A DNA stretch of 19,012 bases from Mucidula mucida (GCA_015501055.1 JADNYV010000641.1:1-19012), one strand, 5' to 3'; counted from the stretch's first letter, positions 9,314-19,012 are shown. Notes: generated from the letters alone by a model not told the origin. Made by a program: numbers and translations.

Positions 9314-10855
9314 CTACTTCTTGTATTTGCGTCTTCTTGGCATACCAGCCTCCACTTCGTCGTCGTCCCTATCATTGTCATCGCCTCTTCTCTCATTCCC
9401 ATGCTTCCTCTTGCGCCCACCGTCTCTGGCCTTGCCATCTTGATCCTTCAGCTCTGTCACCGCTAACCGGCTGGCGTCGTTTACGCGCTCCTTCAGCAAC
9501 GCAATTTCTTCCGGTTCCGAAGGCCATAGATCCATTTTCTTGCCAATGACCTGTTCGATACGCTGGAGAAGCTCAACATCGTACTGTGTCACCAGAGTCA
9601 CTGCCTTTCCTGCACGACCGGCTCGCGCCGTACGTCCTACTCGGTGAATGTAGTCTTTTGAATGCGTCGGAATGTCGAAATTTATTACAATGTCGACGGA
9701 AGGAATATCCAGACCACTGTCAGAGGTTGTAGAAACTGAGAAATTGATGTAGAAAGAATGCCTTACCGACTTAGCGACGTCCGGTAGCGACAAGAATGCT
9801 TCGTCCCCCGCTCTTGAATTTGCCGAGCGCGCCTAATCGTTGGCTTTGTGTTAGCTTGCCATGAAGGGGAACCGCTGGAAATCCAAGAATTCGGAGGATC
9901 ATTGACAACCTTGAAAGGTATGAGCACTGTTATCGAAGCCGCATAGAAAGACATACCGTGCGGCATCATGAACCGTCCGTGTGAATATTATTGACGAGTT
10001 TTGAGCGAGCGTGTTTGTAAGGTAAACAAGAAACGCGTCCTTGTCCTTGAGAGGCATCAAAAGGTAATACTGTTGCAGCTTGGCGGCAGTTTGATATCTG
10101 TCAAGATATCAGCGGATAGAAAAGCGAATGCAAGACCAGACAGACTTTGTAGATGCCTCTACACGCATAGGGTTCTGCAGCGATGCTCTCTGAAGCTTTT
10201 CCACCTTCGTTGTCATCGTCGCGCTGAACAGGTACGTCGTTCGCTCCTTCGGTATTAGCCTGAGGATTTCGTCGATCACTGGTCCAAAGTCCATATCCAA
10301 AAGACGGTCGGCCTCGTCCAGGACCTAAGTGCACTATGCTCAGGTATATACTTAATCAGTAGGATGAGACACATACCAAAAATTTTAGCATTTTGAGATT
10401 GAATCCTTTAGTGTCTCTAGATGGTATTTTAGACGACCGGGAGTAGCAACAATAACATGCGGGCGCTTCGCTAGTGCCACGGCTTGGGCGATAGGATCAA
10501 CACCACCTATCAGCACGGCGCAACGAGCACCCATATCAGAACCCAAGGCTTCAAACTGTTCTGAGATTTGGAAAGCCAGTTCGCGTGTAGGAGCCATGAT
10601 ACACGCAAATAAGCCTTTGGGTTCCTGCCATAGTTTTTGCAGGATAGGCAGAGCAAACGCAGCAGTCTTTCCAGATCCAGTTTCCGCGACGCCGATGATG
10701 TCTCTTCCTTCAAGAGCTGATGGCAATGCTTGAACTTGAATGTCGGTAGGTGTGGTGAATTTCATTTGTTCGAGGGCCTTGAGTAGAGGTTCAATCAGCC
10801 CTAACGACTTGAAAGTCGGTGGAGTAGAGGGCCCGGCCTCATCTGCAGATGGCAT
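9314..10855 (-). CDS. RRP3: DEAD-box ATP-dependent RNA helicase Rrp3/DDX47
   Basis: Rrp3 is a nucleolar helicase needed for 18S rRNA maturation. Minus-strand exons are 10855-10377, 10324-10146, 10097-9957, 9909-9767 and 9716-9314, about 448 residues, a normal length (DDX47 is 455). All helicase motifs are readable: Q motif (FKSLGL, TPTDIQ), [25 protein letters not shown] in [32 protein letters not shown] and [11 protein letters not shown]. The tail is Lys/Arg-rich (MPRRRKYKK). The DMDFGP and [16 protein letters not shown] stretches favour Rrp3 over other DEAD-box proteins. Two places are out of frame. HLETL to [11 protein letters not shown] lacks one base (about 10418-10410), and the conserved ATDVASRG block carries two extra bases (about 9784-9770). 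Because the gene should be essential, sequence error is the simpler reading. It shares a 99-bp divergent promoter with the TRAPP gene. Confidence 0.9.
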
Positions 10856-10954
10856 CGTGAACTGTGAGCGTGAAGATGAAGAAACAGTGATATCAGAAAA
10901 ATAAGCACCTCCGGTCCGACATCCGGCCACGTGACGCTCTTTACCACAACGTCC
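10856..10954. promoter_or_regulatory. 99-bp bidirectional promoter (helicase / TRAPP-II subunit) with CACGTG palindrome
   Basis: Only 99 bp separate the start codon of the helicase (10855, minus) from that of the TRAPP subunit (10955, plus). A CACGTG palindrome at 10928-10933, extended to CACGTGAC, lies 21 bp from the TRAPP ATG. E-box sites of this kind are bound by bHLH factors such as Cbf1. No TATA box is visible. A role in co-regulating both genes is inference. Confidence 0.6.
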
Positions 10955-13900
10955 ATGTCTCCCTCGAGCCAGCCGGTGTTAATCTCGTATTCTGGGGCGC
11001 CGTCCTTCATATCATCGCCGAGCTGGTCTCAAATACAGCATGCATTTCGCTTGCAATTTCCGCTGCGCAACATCCACTGGAAGTCGGCGACAAGGACGTC
11101 TCTGCGGACAATACAAGAACTGGATGTCAGCTTGGCCCATATAGACACATTGAAAGACGAGCATGCATCGCAAATACCCGGAAATCTTCTCGAAAAGCCT
11201 TTGTTGAACATCTATCTCGTCAATTGCGAAGTACGTCATCCAATACCTTCCATCCACGGTAACCGACCGCATATCAGGACAGTGATGTGGAGGCATATAG
11301 GACCACCTTGAAGAAAGAGGTCAAGGAATGGCACGCAACAGTGACCGCGCGCAAGAACCAAGAATGGCTCATCATCCAGGTCGTGAAGCCAGAGTCCAAA
11401 GCACCAACTGGAACCTTTTTCCAGCTCAAGGGCTCAGTCTTGGATAAATTACGCTCCGACTTCAACTCTGATAAACGAGAAAGGTACGCGTCGCTTTACC
11501 GCTCTTGTCATTCAATCGCCCTCATTCCATACTGAAGATGCGTGCAGTTGACTTGGTCTAACACGACCGCCCCAGATAGTCCCATCGTATGGGGCGAGAT
11601 AATGAACAAACTCAAGGACGGGCTTCTTTCTGCCTTTGAATCGGCGCTCATCCAGAGAGAGGACGATGTCAAGCGCTCTGAGAGCCAGCGGCTCATGCCA
11701 GGATGGAATTTTTGTACATTCTTTATTCTCAAGGTCAGTGCTCAAAGACGCGCATCAATCGGTTTCCACTAACATCGTCACCTCTAGGAAAGCCTAGCTA
11801 GCTCCTTCCGGAGCATGAATTTGCTTTCCGAAGCTCTGCTGCAGTACGACGAACTTGAAGCTTCATTCTTTCAAGTTCTAAGGGAGAAGAATCTATCCTG
11901 GTTCGGAACACTGATAACGCCGTCTCCGAAAGATGATTCGTGCTCTCTTCTCTCGGTCTCTAGAAAGGCGTACAGAGAGCTCATCTTAGCCAACACTATC
12001 TCAGTTTTCGATTTCCGAATATACCTCCTAGCTCGGCAATGCGAGATCTTGGGTAAAATGAATCGACTACAGGACGCCTGCCGTAGATCTGTAGCATTCT
12101 TGGGAGCGTTCGGACGTCGTCTTAGAGAAGTTCAAGTACGTCGAGCAGTTTTTATCAACTTGCCGATGTCAAGCATGCCCTTAGGACACACTACCACCGT
12201 ATTTTATTGAATCGTGGACTTATTCGTCAGCTCTGAGCGTTGTAGAGAAATGCAACTCATGGGAGACTGAACATCAAATGGACAAAGCCCAAATTGCATC
12301 GCTCAATGCCGGTAAAGGGGAGCTTCTAGAGCTAGCCAGGACGCAGGTTTGTGATTTCCTCAACACGTCGGGAGAATACTCACTGTGCTGATGTCAGTTG
12401 GATATCGTTGGTGTACGGCAAAGCCATCTGCCAACGAAACCTCCGTTCTCTAGCGCTACGTCCAGCCCGCCTGTGGTCCAGAGCGATGAACTGAAGGAGA
12501 TTAGCAACGCTGATTTCAAGAAGGCTTTACTCGACAAAGATATATTTTACGAGCTATACATCAGTGTTACAAATCGTTCAATTGATATGTACGCGAAAGC
12601 AGGGCGTCGCAAGTTTGCGTTGAAGTTGCATGGAAGCCTCGCTGCTCTTGACATGTAGGGATTTCACCATACCTGCCTACATACCTGCTCACACTTCATG
12701 CAGTCATCGAGGTCGATTTGATGCTGCCCTAACCACATACACTTCTTTACCTGCTCACTATGCCCCCCACAAGTGGAGTTCATTGGAGGGGTTGATGCTG
12801 TCCCGAGCTTTGGATACTCACGACGCTTTAGAGAAGCGGAAGGATCGAGAATGGATGCACGTCCTTCTGTCATTCCTGGCGACATACGTTGAGCACGGTA
12901 CGGATCTCCTGCTCTCTAAGGAGGACGTTACAACCTACATCCGCGACTTGGTCGTGGAATTGCGTAAATCGGCTTCGGAGTTAGACCAAGGTACGCCTTG
13001 ACTGCGTCTTTCTTTGTGCATCCTCAATGGACTCCAGATCTCATTCATTCCGAGCATCCTGGTATGACTGTCAAGATCGCCCCAGCTGCTCTCCTCGAAT
13101 CTGACAAGGATGGCTCATTATTAAACGTTGTGATCCTGAACCGGCTTCCTTGTGTAAGTAAGCTTCAAAATCGTCTTGCAACGCATCTGATATGGCTTTA
13201 GGACTTACCAGTTGATGTTATTAGTGTTACTTTGTCTGGACCTGACAACGTACGCGTGAAATTTACTACTGCCTGTGAACCCCTCCCACCGGGTAAGACC
13301 GACTTAACTTTGTCTTGTTCGGTCAGTACCTCATGCAGATCTACAACATGAGCTGATGTGTTCTGTGATAAGGCTTCACTCCCTGGTCTCTATATACTGG
13401 ATACCACAGACATTCGATTATCGCGAGTCGTATTTACTTGGGCACATCAGAGAGATACGGCAAAACCACAACGAGGCAAAGAGAAGCAGCACCTTGTCCG
13501 AATACCGAAAGACTATCAAGCTTTGACTGTTCAAGTTACTCAACCTAAAATTGGTAAGACTTTATACAGACTGTCTTCCATGACATTGACGTTTGTAGTC
13601 GTCTTGGGAAAACGACCATCTGTGCAGTTATGCGTCAAAACGGGCCGAAATGACGTTGAGCGCCTAACATTAGGATTGACTTCTCCTTCAGCAACCTTTC
13701 ACACTAAGGACGCAGTGATCGATGACTCTGACAATGGTTTGTTCTTTTGAAAACGCATAGGTTGCTTACCGAACTGTGTTCAGCTGCGGAAGTCTTGACG
13801 ACAAGTGAAGAAATATTGCTTATGCATATTCCAAGTCACACAGAGGTTTCACTCTTAGTTCCCCACAGTGATGTGATAGGACCCACGATAGTTCGTTTAC

Positions 13901-15388
13901 CAGGCTTCACCGTCCATCCCCTTCTCATGCAGCCTAGAAAGTCATTGTGAATATCCAATATACCACAACCACGGAACCGTCGATAAATCGAAGCATCCCA
14001 GTTACTCAGACTCTCCTCGTCACGCTTCCAATTTCCGTCAATGTAGAAGACTTTTTTCGTGGAACTCGGTAAATAGGCAGTTTTCTTGAGATGATGAATA
14101 CTAATGTCTTTGGAAGATTATTTTCTCGCTTCACAGTGTCAACTACAAGCCATCAGCACGTCCGCATCGCGTCTACGACTCTCCAATCAGGGGACGACTC
14201 CAGTTTAAAGATAGTCTCCTGTGCATCCAAAGGCCGGGGTGTCATTGTGAGTTGACGAAAGAGGTTACTGCTTCCTGTCTGATATCTCTCCAGTCAGTAA
14301 CTCCGAATCAGGCCGCTGACTTTTTGTTCTATATCGACTCTACGGAACCGGGTTCGTTATTTGCATCAGTCTTATTGTGCTCCTCATTCGGGTTTAGTTC
14401 GACAGTCACTACAATTGCTTGTGCGGTACCGCATGTTACGAGAAGGTGGGTACTGATTCAGTCTGGACTGTGACAGATGGCTGAGCATATCTCCATAGAG
14501 GTTCAAGCCATAATAGAGGAAGCTGTGGACACAGTCAAAGATCATTCGAACCGAAACCGCCTCATAGACTTGATAGTTCGTGCATTGGAAAGCGATGCCA
14601 GCTGGATACAACAGTACGGTATGACCGGAGAGATTGTACTTCCAGAAGCATCGCTCGGTGAAGGTCTGGTCGGGGAATCACTCGAACAATCTCATAAGCG
14701 CGTGAAAGAGGTTCATCATCACTCTAATGAGTTCGTGCTGCGATCTTACATGGGCATGACTCTTAGATTTTGGCCAATCGGACGAAGGGCGCGTCCGCTC
14801 CAGGAACATGGCGAGAAATGGTTATACCCGTGGACGTTCCATCGATGAACGTGAGTAGCCAAAGATATGTTTTCTTCGAGTCATTGATCGGAAGATCAAA
14901 AAGATCATTGCCTCCGTACACATCGAGATTCCTTTGAAAACGGACGTGTATAGATTCTATGCCGGTCAACCTATCACTGCCACGTTATCGATACACAGCT
15001 CCTTCCGCTGGGATACCGGATCCTTGAATGAAGACCGGGAGTACAAGATGCAATACGATGTCGAGGAAATGGTACGGGACTGGTTAGTCAGTGGCTGCAA
15101 GCGTGGGGATTTCGTAGCAAAGGTCTGTTTGTTGCAAGCGAACCTCTATCACTCCCAACACATTTACAGGAGAACGAAACGTATACGGTTTCCCTCACTT
15201 TGATTGCACTACATCACGGCGAGCTCTCGTTACCCAAAGTTGCCGTTTGGGCGCTCCCGGTAGGAGGACCGCTGACAATGGGCTCACTGAGTATCCCGGC
15301 CACGGAGACGTACCAGAAGCACGGTGCAGAGAAGATTCTGGTGTTGCCTCGAGGAGGTCGTACGACCTTTGTGACTGATTTGGCATGA
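10955..15388 (+). CDS. TRS130: TRAPP-II complex subunit Trs130 / TRAPPC10
   Basis: Trs130 is a signature subunit of TRAPP-II, which activates Rab GTPases in Golgi and endosomal traffic. I read 20 exons, starting 10955-11230, 11278-11483, 11538-11733, 11788-12135, 12185-12346, 12398-12654, 12704-12990 and ending 14767-14850, 14904-15122, 15170-15388. They encode about 1170 residues, near yeast (1102) and human (1259) lengths. The N-terminus (NIYLVNCE, EVKEWHA, QEWLIIQVVKPE, LDKLRSDF, MPGWNFCTFFILKESL, EALLQYDELEASF) tracks TRAPPC10. The middle has PLPPGKTDLTL. The C-terminal beta-rich part has WREMVIPVDVPSMN, EEMVRDWLVSGCKRGDFVA, LIALHHGEL and ILVLPRGGRTTF. Introns are 45-56 nt. One junction fails: RYRMLRE at 14445 and MAEHISIE at 14477 are in incompatible phases, with only 31 nt between them. 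Elsewhere phases agree throughout. The upstream in-frame GTG at 10931 is not needed as a start. Confidence 0.92.
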
Positions 15389-15692
15389 TACGTAGTGTGC
15401 ACCTTGTACCTCTGTTACTGTATCTTATCTTTCTGTTCCGTCACGAGTACCACGCGATCACGAGGGTGTTTTTTAGCAGAGAGGTCGCATCCTTACGCTT
15501 ACAAGTGGCGTTTAAAAGTCCGCATGGTGAAGCGCGCGGCAACGTCAGCCAGCGGACTCGGAAACACGCTCGCTAGCGCCAGGGGCCGAAAGTAGAGAGA
15601 GGCGTCAATTCGACTCGTCTGCATTAACGTACAGGATGACTTTTGTGTAGGAGTGGGTGGCAGTTGAGGCCACACATTCTCTTTGAATCCAT
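15389..15692. other. Convergent intergenic region (TRAPP subunit / phosphoserine aminotransferase 3' ends)
   Basis: About 304 bases lie between two facing stop codons and must contain both 3' UTRs. Open frames here are continuations of unspliced reading through the aminotransferase intron or are short and motif-free. I see nothing else. Confidence 0.5.
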
Positions 15693-16950
15693 TTATGATT
15701 CTTCTGTTAGAAACTCGCGAATGTAGGAGACGAGTTGATCGGTCTGTTCCTCGGAAATCGCGTTGTACAAGGAGACTCTGATACCACCGACCGACCTGCG
15801 ATAAAGGTAAGAAGATCGAGTGTGAGCAGAAGCCGAGGAGAGCAACATACCGATGGCCCTTCAGAGCCTTCAGTCCCTTGGCTTCGGCTCCAGCGAGGAA
15901 TTTTGCCTCTGCGCCGTCTCCGAGGACATCGAGAACGATATTCATCCAGCTCCCAGAGCCCTCTTTCACTTTGGCGCGGAGCTTTGCCTTTTCCTCCCCC
16001 TCTTTGATGACAGCGTAAACTTTCAGTGCTTTCCTGCGATTAACGCCTTCGTAGTACTCGACTCCGCCCAGTGCTTTGGAGCGCTCGAGAACGAGGCCGG
16101 AGATGTAGATGGGGAGAACGGATGGCGTATTGTACAGACTGCCAGAGTCGGCGAGGGTCTTGTAGGACATGGAGATGGGGACCGGAACGGCGCCGAGCTT
16201 GGCGGCGGCGTCGACGTCGACGAGGCAGTCCTGGCGCACGATGAGGATGGTGAGCCCCGCAGGCCCGATGTTCTTCTGTGCCCCGGCGAAGATGACTGCG
16301 TGTTCTGCGAGGTGGGGGATGGGCCTCGACATGAACGAGGAGGAGTAGTCGGCGACGAGCGGGAGCAGGGTGTTCTTTGGCAGGAGATGGAAGGGGAACG
16401 CCGCGGGGGACGCATCGTCGTGCGAGAACTGGACGCCGTCGACGGTCTCGTTCTCGCAGTAGTAGATGAGGGCGGGATCGGGGGAGAAGGAGTACGCGTC
16501 GTGGGCGGGGATGTTGTCAAAGGACTTGGCGTCTTTCGAGTAGTTGCGGGCGTCGGCGGCAATGTTGACCGACGCGCCGCCGGACATTCGCCGGGCCTCT
16601 TCCGCTGCCTTTTTGCTCCAGGAGCCGGTCACGGTATAGTCCATGATCCGCTCATTATGATCGGGATAAAGCAAGTGATGACGGGCGAGCATATTGAGGA
16701 CGACAGCGGAGAACTGGCCGGTGCCGCCTCCCTGTGTAAAGAGGATGGCATGGGTAGGAGGCACACCAAGTTGGGTGCGGATGAGATGTTCGAGTTTTCT
16801 GACGAAAGCAGTAAACTGTTTAGATCGATGGGAGATTTCAGCAATGCCTATGCCGGTCCCGTCAAAGTCAAGCAGGCCCTTTGCGGCTTCTTCAAGCACT
16901 GATTCAGGCAGGGCAGACGGACCCGCCCCAAAGTTGGTTGGTCGCGGCAT
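15693..16950 (-). CDS. SER1: Phosphoserine aminotransferase
   Basis: This PLP enzyme (EC 2.6.1.52) converts 3-phosphohydroxypyruvate and glutamate to phosphoserine and 2-oxoglutarate in serine synthesis. There are two exons, 16950-15851 and 15795-15693, with a 55-nt GTATGT intron between them, giving 400 residues; yeast Ser1 is 395. Visible class V aminotransferase features are NFGAGPSALP at the N-terminus, ISHRSK (residues 39-44), GGGTGQF (74-80), VADYSS with Asp201 near the pyridine nitrogen, and the Schiff-base Lys226 in AGAQKNIGPAG. SMSYKTLADSGSLYNTPS and, after the intron, GGIRVSLYNA complete the family pattern. The ATG at 16950 starts the conserved MPRPTNFGAGP; an in-frame ATG at 16995 adds residues unlike the family. 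The exons are GC-rich at third positions, in keeping with strong expression. No frame problem is seen. The aminotransferase is followed head-to-tail upstream by two more minus-strand genes. Confidence 0.95.
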
Positions 16951-17299
16951 TACGACAAGAGGTGATGCGTGAGTCACTTGCAGGTAAACAGTCACAACAG
17001 GCGTAGTAGATTATACTATCTAGATCGACATACAGATATTTGTAGCATACGGAAAGGCAGTACTCGAGGCAGTATTATATATTTTATATATGAACCCTTG
17101 TCCGAAAATTATGGTCGCAGAATAAGCGGGCGGTGATGATGAGAGCAGCAGAAAGCGAAAAGAATAACAAAGTAATAAATCATGAAGATGCGTGTAAATG
17201 ATGAGGCGTGCAGCAGGGATACAATGAGGCATAAAGTGGTACAGCTGGAAGACCAGCAGATGGCGAGATTAGGTCGTTATATGATGCGAGATGATTGGT
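16951..17299. promoter_or_regulatory. Upstream region of the aminotransferase gene / 3' region of the basic protein gene
   Basis: This roughly 350-bp spacer holds the promoter of the minus-strand aminotransferase gene and the 3' UTR of the next gene. An A/T-only run around 17074-17089 (TATATATTTTATATAT on the plus strand) could serve as a TATA element about 125-140 bp before the start codon, or as the polyadenylation region of the upstream gene. No coding frame is convincing. Confidence 0.4.
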
Positions 17300-17918
17300 T
17301 CAAAGCAGATTCTGGGGCATGAGATGGTCAAAGCGCACATCCGAGTAATCACTCGGACGCGTCGATGGGGGAGGGGTGGTGCAGCGCTCGGTGAGGTAGG
17401 AAGGGAGCACGTAGGGCGCATCGTCGCGCCCTGGGGAGTGGGAAGAACGGCTGCTCGAACGCATCGGGCTAGCACGCGGGGAGCTCTTGCGGCGGCGCAT
17501 GGGCCCAACGCTGAACTGGGACAGATCGGCGATATCTTGGATGGATGCATCTGGCGCCGTGTCCATCACGGAAATCCAGTCCAAGCTGTCAAATGGGTGC
17601 ACAGACTCTGGCCGGGCACGACCGCGACGGTTGCGAGGAGGCGAGCGAGCAGCAGCAGGTCGCCGCTTGATGAAGGAGGTGGCAGTCTGCAGCGCCCTGT
17701 CAATCGGACGATCCAGTCTACGCGTCAAGTGCTACGTACCGAGAGCGATGGGGTCATATTGGCTTCAGTAAGCGTGATTGGCGGTAGCAAAAGTGGCGCA
17801 GAATGGGAGGACTGCAAGGCCCATCAGCGACGTAAAAGACGGTGGAAAAGGGCCAACATACCGTATACGCGTCGTTGTCGATGTTGAACCAATAAATAGG
17901 TGCAGATTGAGCAGGCAT
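17300..17918 (-). CDS. Hypothetical basic Ser/Pro/Arg-rich protein
   Basis: I do not recognise this family. The last exon, roughly 17710-17300, encodes ATSFIKRRPAAARSP, then PESVHPFDSLDWISVMDTAP, DASIQDIADLSQFSVGP and a Ser/Arg/Pro-rich tail ending HLMPQNLL. The composition (RRRKSSPRAS, SSSRSSHSPGR) suggests a disordered, possibly nuclear, phosphorylated protein. A good N-terminal candidate is the ATG at 17918, opening MPAQSAPIYWFNIDNDAYT and ending at a GTATGT donor. The middle is unresolved. A segment reading YDPIALGT is in frame with the last exon but separated from it by TAG; a 39-nt intron with donor GTAGCA would fix this in phase, and other joins fail. Coding status is probable; the 5' exon structure is a guess. 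Confidence 0.5.
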
Positions 17919-18339
17919 CGTAGCAAATTTGTATGCAGGTGAAGCAGTGGGGTAACTGGGCGATTATACGGGGGCTAAAGCAAGGATGGTGGTAGCGATA
18001 CAGATTCTTATAAGGGAGATTGATGTAGAGGCAGGATCATATGGTCATAAATGGAGGACAATGGTGGTCGTGTACAAGGACAACAATGGGACGTCGTCGT
18101 GATGTTTGGTCTTATCTCCATATGTAACTGGTGGCTGAAGTGAGTCATTACTCGCTTCCTAAAGTTCCCACACCTTTCCCGCGCGTACGACACGCGCCAA
18201 CACTACTCATACTGCCAGCTACCACGCCGAGAAGATTCTAATACAAAGCAAACTTTCATTTTATATGCGAGATATGATGCGTGCAATAGAGATACAGGTA
18301 ACATGAAAACAAATGCGATAGGCCCCCCAAAACCGTTAT
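17919..18339. promoter_or_regulatory. Intergenic region between Hsp90 and the basic protein gene
   Basis: About 420 bases follow the Hsp90 stop and precede the start of the next minus-strand gene. They should hold the Hsp90 3' UTR and the promoter of the downstream gene. The only open frames are short and without motifs. No regulatory element was identified with confidence. Confidence 0.4.
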
Positions 18340-19012
18340 TTAGTCAATTTCCTCCATTGCAGACGTAGACGCGCCCTCGAGCAGTGGAGGTGCATCGTTG
18401 TCATCAGCAGTAGCCGCAGCCGGCTCATCCTCGTCGACATCAAGACCGAGCCTATCAATCGCAGATCAGCAATCGCGATCACCTTACATAGAACAATGGG
18501 CGACTCACGAAATCATCCTGTGGATGCGCTTGGCAAACGAGGAAGGCTCATCAAGGGCAAAGCCGGATGTCAACAGTGCAGTCTCGAACAACAGGTAGGT
18601 CAAGTCGCGGACTGACTTGTCAGCCTTGTCTTCGCTGACTTTCCTCTTGAGCTCCTTAATGATGGGGTTGGTAGGGTTCAGCTCGAGCGTCTTTTTCGAT
18701 GCCATGTAAGAGGACATGGAAGAGTCACGGAGAGCTTGCGCCTTCATGATACGCTCCTGAAAATGCCGTTAGCTTCGTGTGTCCGCACAATCGCATCAAA
18801 CAACGCGTACCATGTTGGAGGACCAAAACTGCCCAGTAACGAGGACACAAGGAGAATCGGTGATACGGTTGGAGACGACGACCTTTTCAACCTTGTCGCC
18901 GAGAGCGTCCTTTACAACTGTGCACAGCTCGGTGTACTCGGCAACGGTCGTCTCTCGGGCAGCCTTCTCCTCATCCGTCTCCTCGAGCTCGAGACCCTCC
19001 TTGGAGACACAC
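18340..19012 (-). CDS. HSP90: Hsp90 molecular chaperone, C-terminal part (5' end outside window)
   Basis: Hsp90 is the ATP-dependent cytosolic chaperone that matures kinases, receptors and other clients. Only the C-terminal dimerisation domain lies here, in exons 19012-18811, 18756-18509 and 18451-18340, about 186 residues. Diagnostic runs are [71 protein letters not shown] and [20 protein letters not shown]. The acidic linker ends in MEEID, where most cytosolic Hsp90s end MEEVD; this pentapeptide docks TPR co-chaperones. Introns of 54 and 57 nt have GTACGC and GTGAGT donors, and phases match. The exons are GC-rich and codon-biased, as expected for an abundant protein. No frame anomaly is present. 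Confidence 0.96.

Noticed and set aside
10931..10954. GTG at 10931 as an earlier start for the TRAPP subunit
   Set aside because: It is in frame but not a usual nuclear start codon, and it would consume part of the 99-bp promoter; the ATG at 10955 is adequate.
16023..16562. 179-codon minus-strand frame rich in Ser, Pro and Thr
   Set aside because: It is an out-of-frame shadow of the aminotransferase exon, which is read convincingly in another frame.
15853..16902. 349-codon open frame on the plus strand, rich in Gly, Glu and Val
   Set aside because: It is exactly antisense to the phosphoserine aminotransferase exon. Its composition is what GC-rich, codon-biased coding sequence gives on the opposite strand, and it has no family motif.
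17291..17887. 198-codon plus-strand frame opposite the basic Ser/Pro-rich gene
   Set aside because: The minus strand reading has a coherent tail, a plausible start and donor site; the plus frame has no motif and an irregular Arg/Gly mix typical of antisense.
1..19012. Secondary-metabolite cluster, mating-type locus, transposon or multi-gene defence system
   Set aside because: The genes are mostly housekeeping with unrelated roles. No synthase, transporter/regulator set, homeodomain, pheromone receptor, reverse transcriptase, transposase or terminal repeat was found.

Overview
The window looks like nuclear DNA from a filamentous basidiomycete, most likely an Agaricomycete. Genes are dense and broken by many short introns (mostly 45-60 nt, GT...AG). 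Neighbouring genes alternate in strand, and two gene types (the membrane/coiled-coil Cys-rich protein and the F-box-like gene) resemble families I associate with Agaricomycetes. I see no tRNA, rRNA, transposon or CRISPR array. Exon maps were built by hand from splice signals and family motifs, so small boundary errors are possible.

Layout, left to right: (1) 3-1799 (+), 3' part of a long disordered Ser/Pro/Arg-rich protein. (2) 2563-1910 (-), PIG-H/Gpi15, a subunit of the first enzyme of GPI-anchor synthesis. (3) 2998-4324 (+), a membrane-anchored coiled-coil/Cys-rich protein with two frame breaks. (4) 4767-6388 (+), a secreted SMP-30/gluconolactonase-like beta-propeller, nine exons, two GC-AG introns. 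(5) 7816-6474 (-), an F-box/LRR-like gene with one stop and two frame breaks. (6) 8255-9274 (+), a prolyl-4-hydroxylase-type 2-oxoglutarate/Fe(II) dioxygenase. (7) 10855-9314 (-), the DEAD-box rRNA-processing helicase Rrp3/DDX47. (8) 10955-15388 (+), TRAPP-II subunit Trs130/TRAPPC10, about 20 exons. (9) 16950-15693 (-), phosphoserine aminotransferase. (10) 17918-17300 (-), an unrecognised basic Ser/Pro/Arg-rich protein. (11) 19012-18340 (-), C-terminal part of Hsp90, ending MEEID.

Most genes are conserved housekeeping functions: GPI anchors, ribosome biogenesis, Golgi/endosome traffic, serine synthesis and chaperoning. They do not form one pathway, and I found no convincing new multi-gene system. 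The most informative signals are structural. Eight single-base frame changes and one in-frame stop sit in four gene models, including the normally essential Rrp3 and Trs130, which points to residual sequence error at least as much as to pseudogenes. Other points are two GCAAGT-donor introns in one gene, a 99-bp divergent promoter with a CACGTG palindrome, and tightly packed convergent gene ends.
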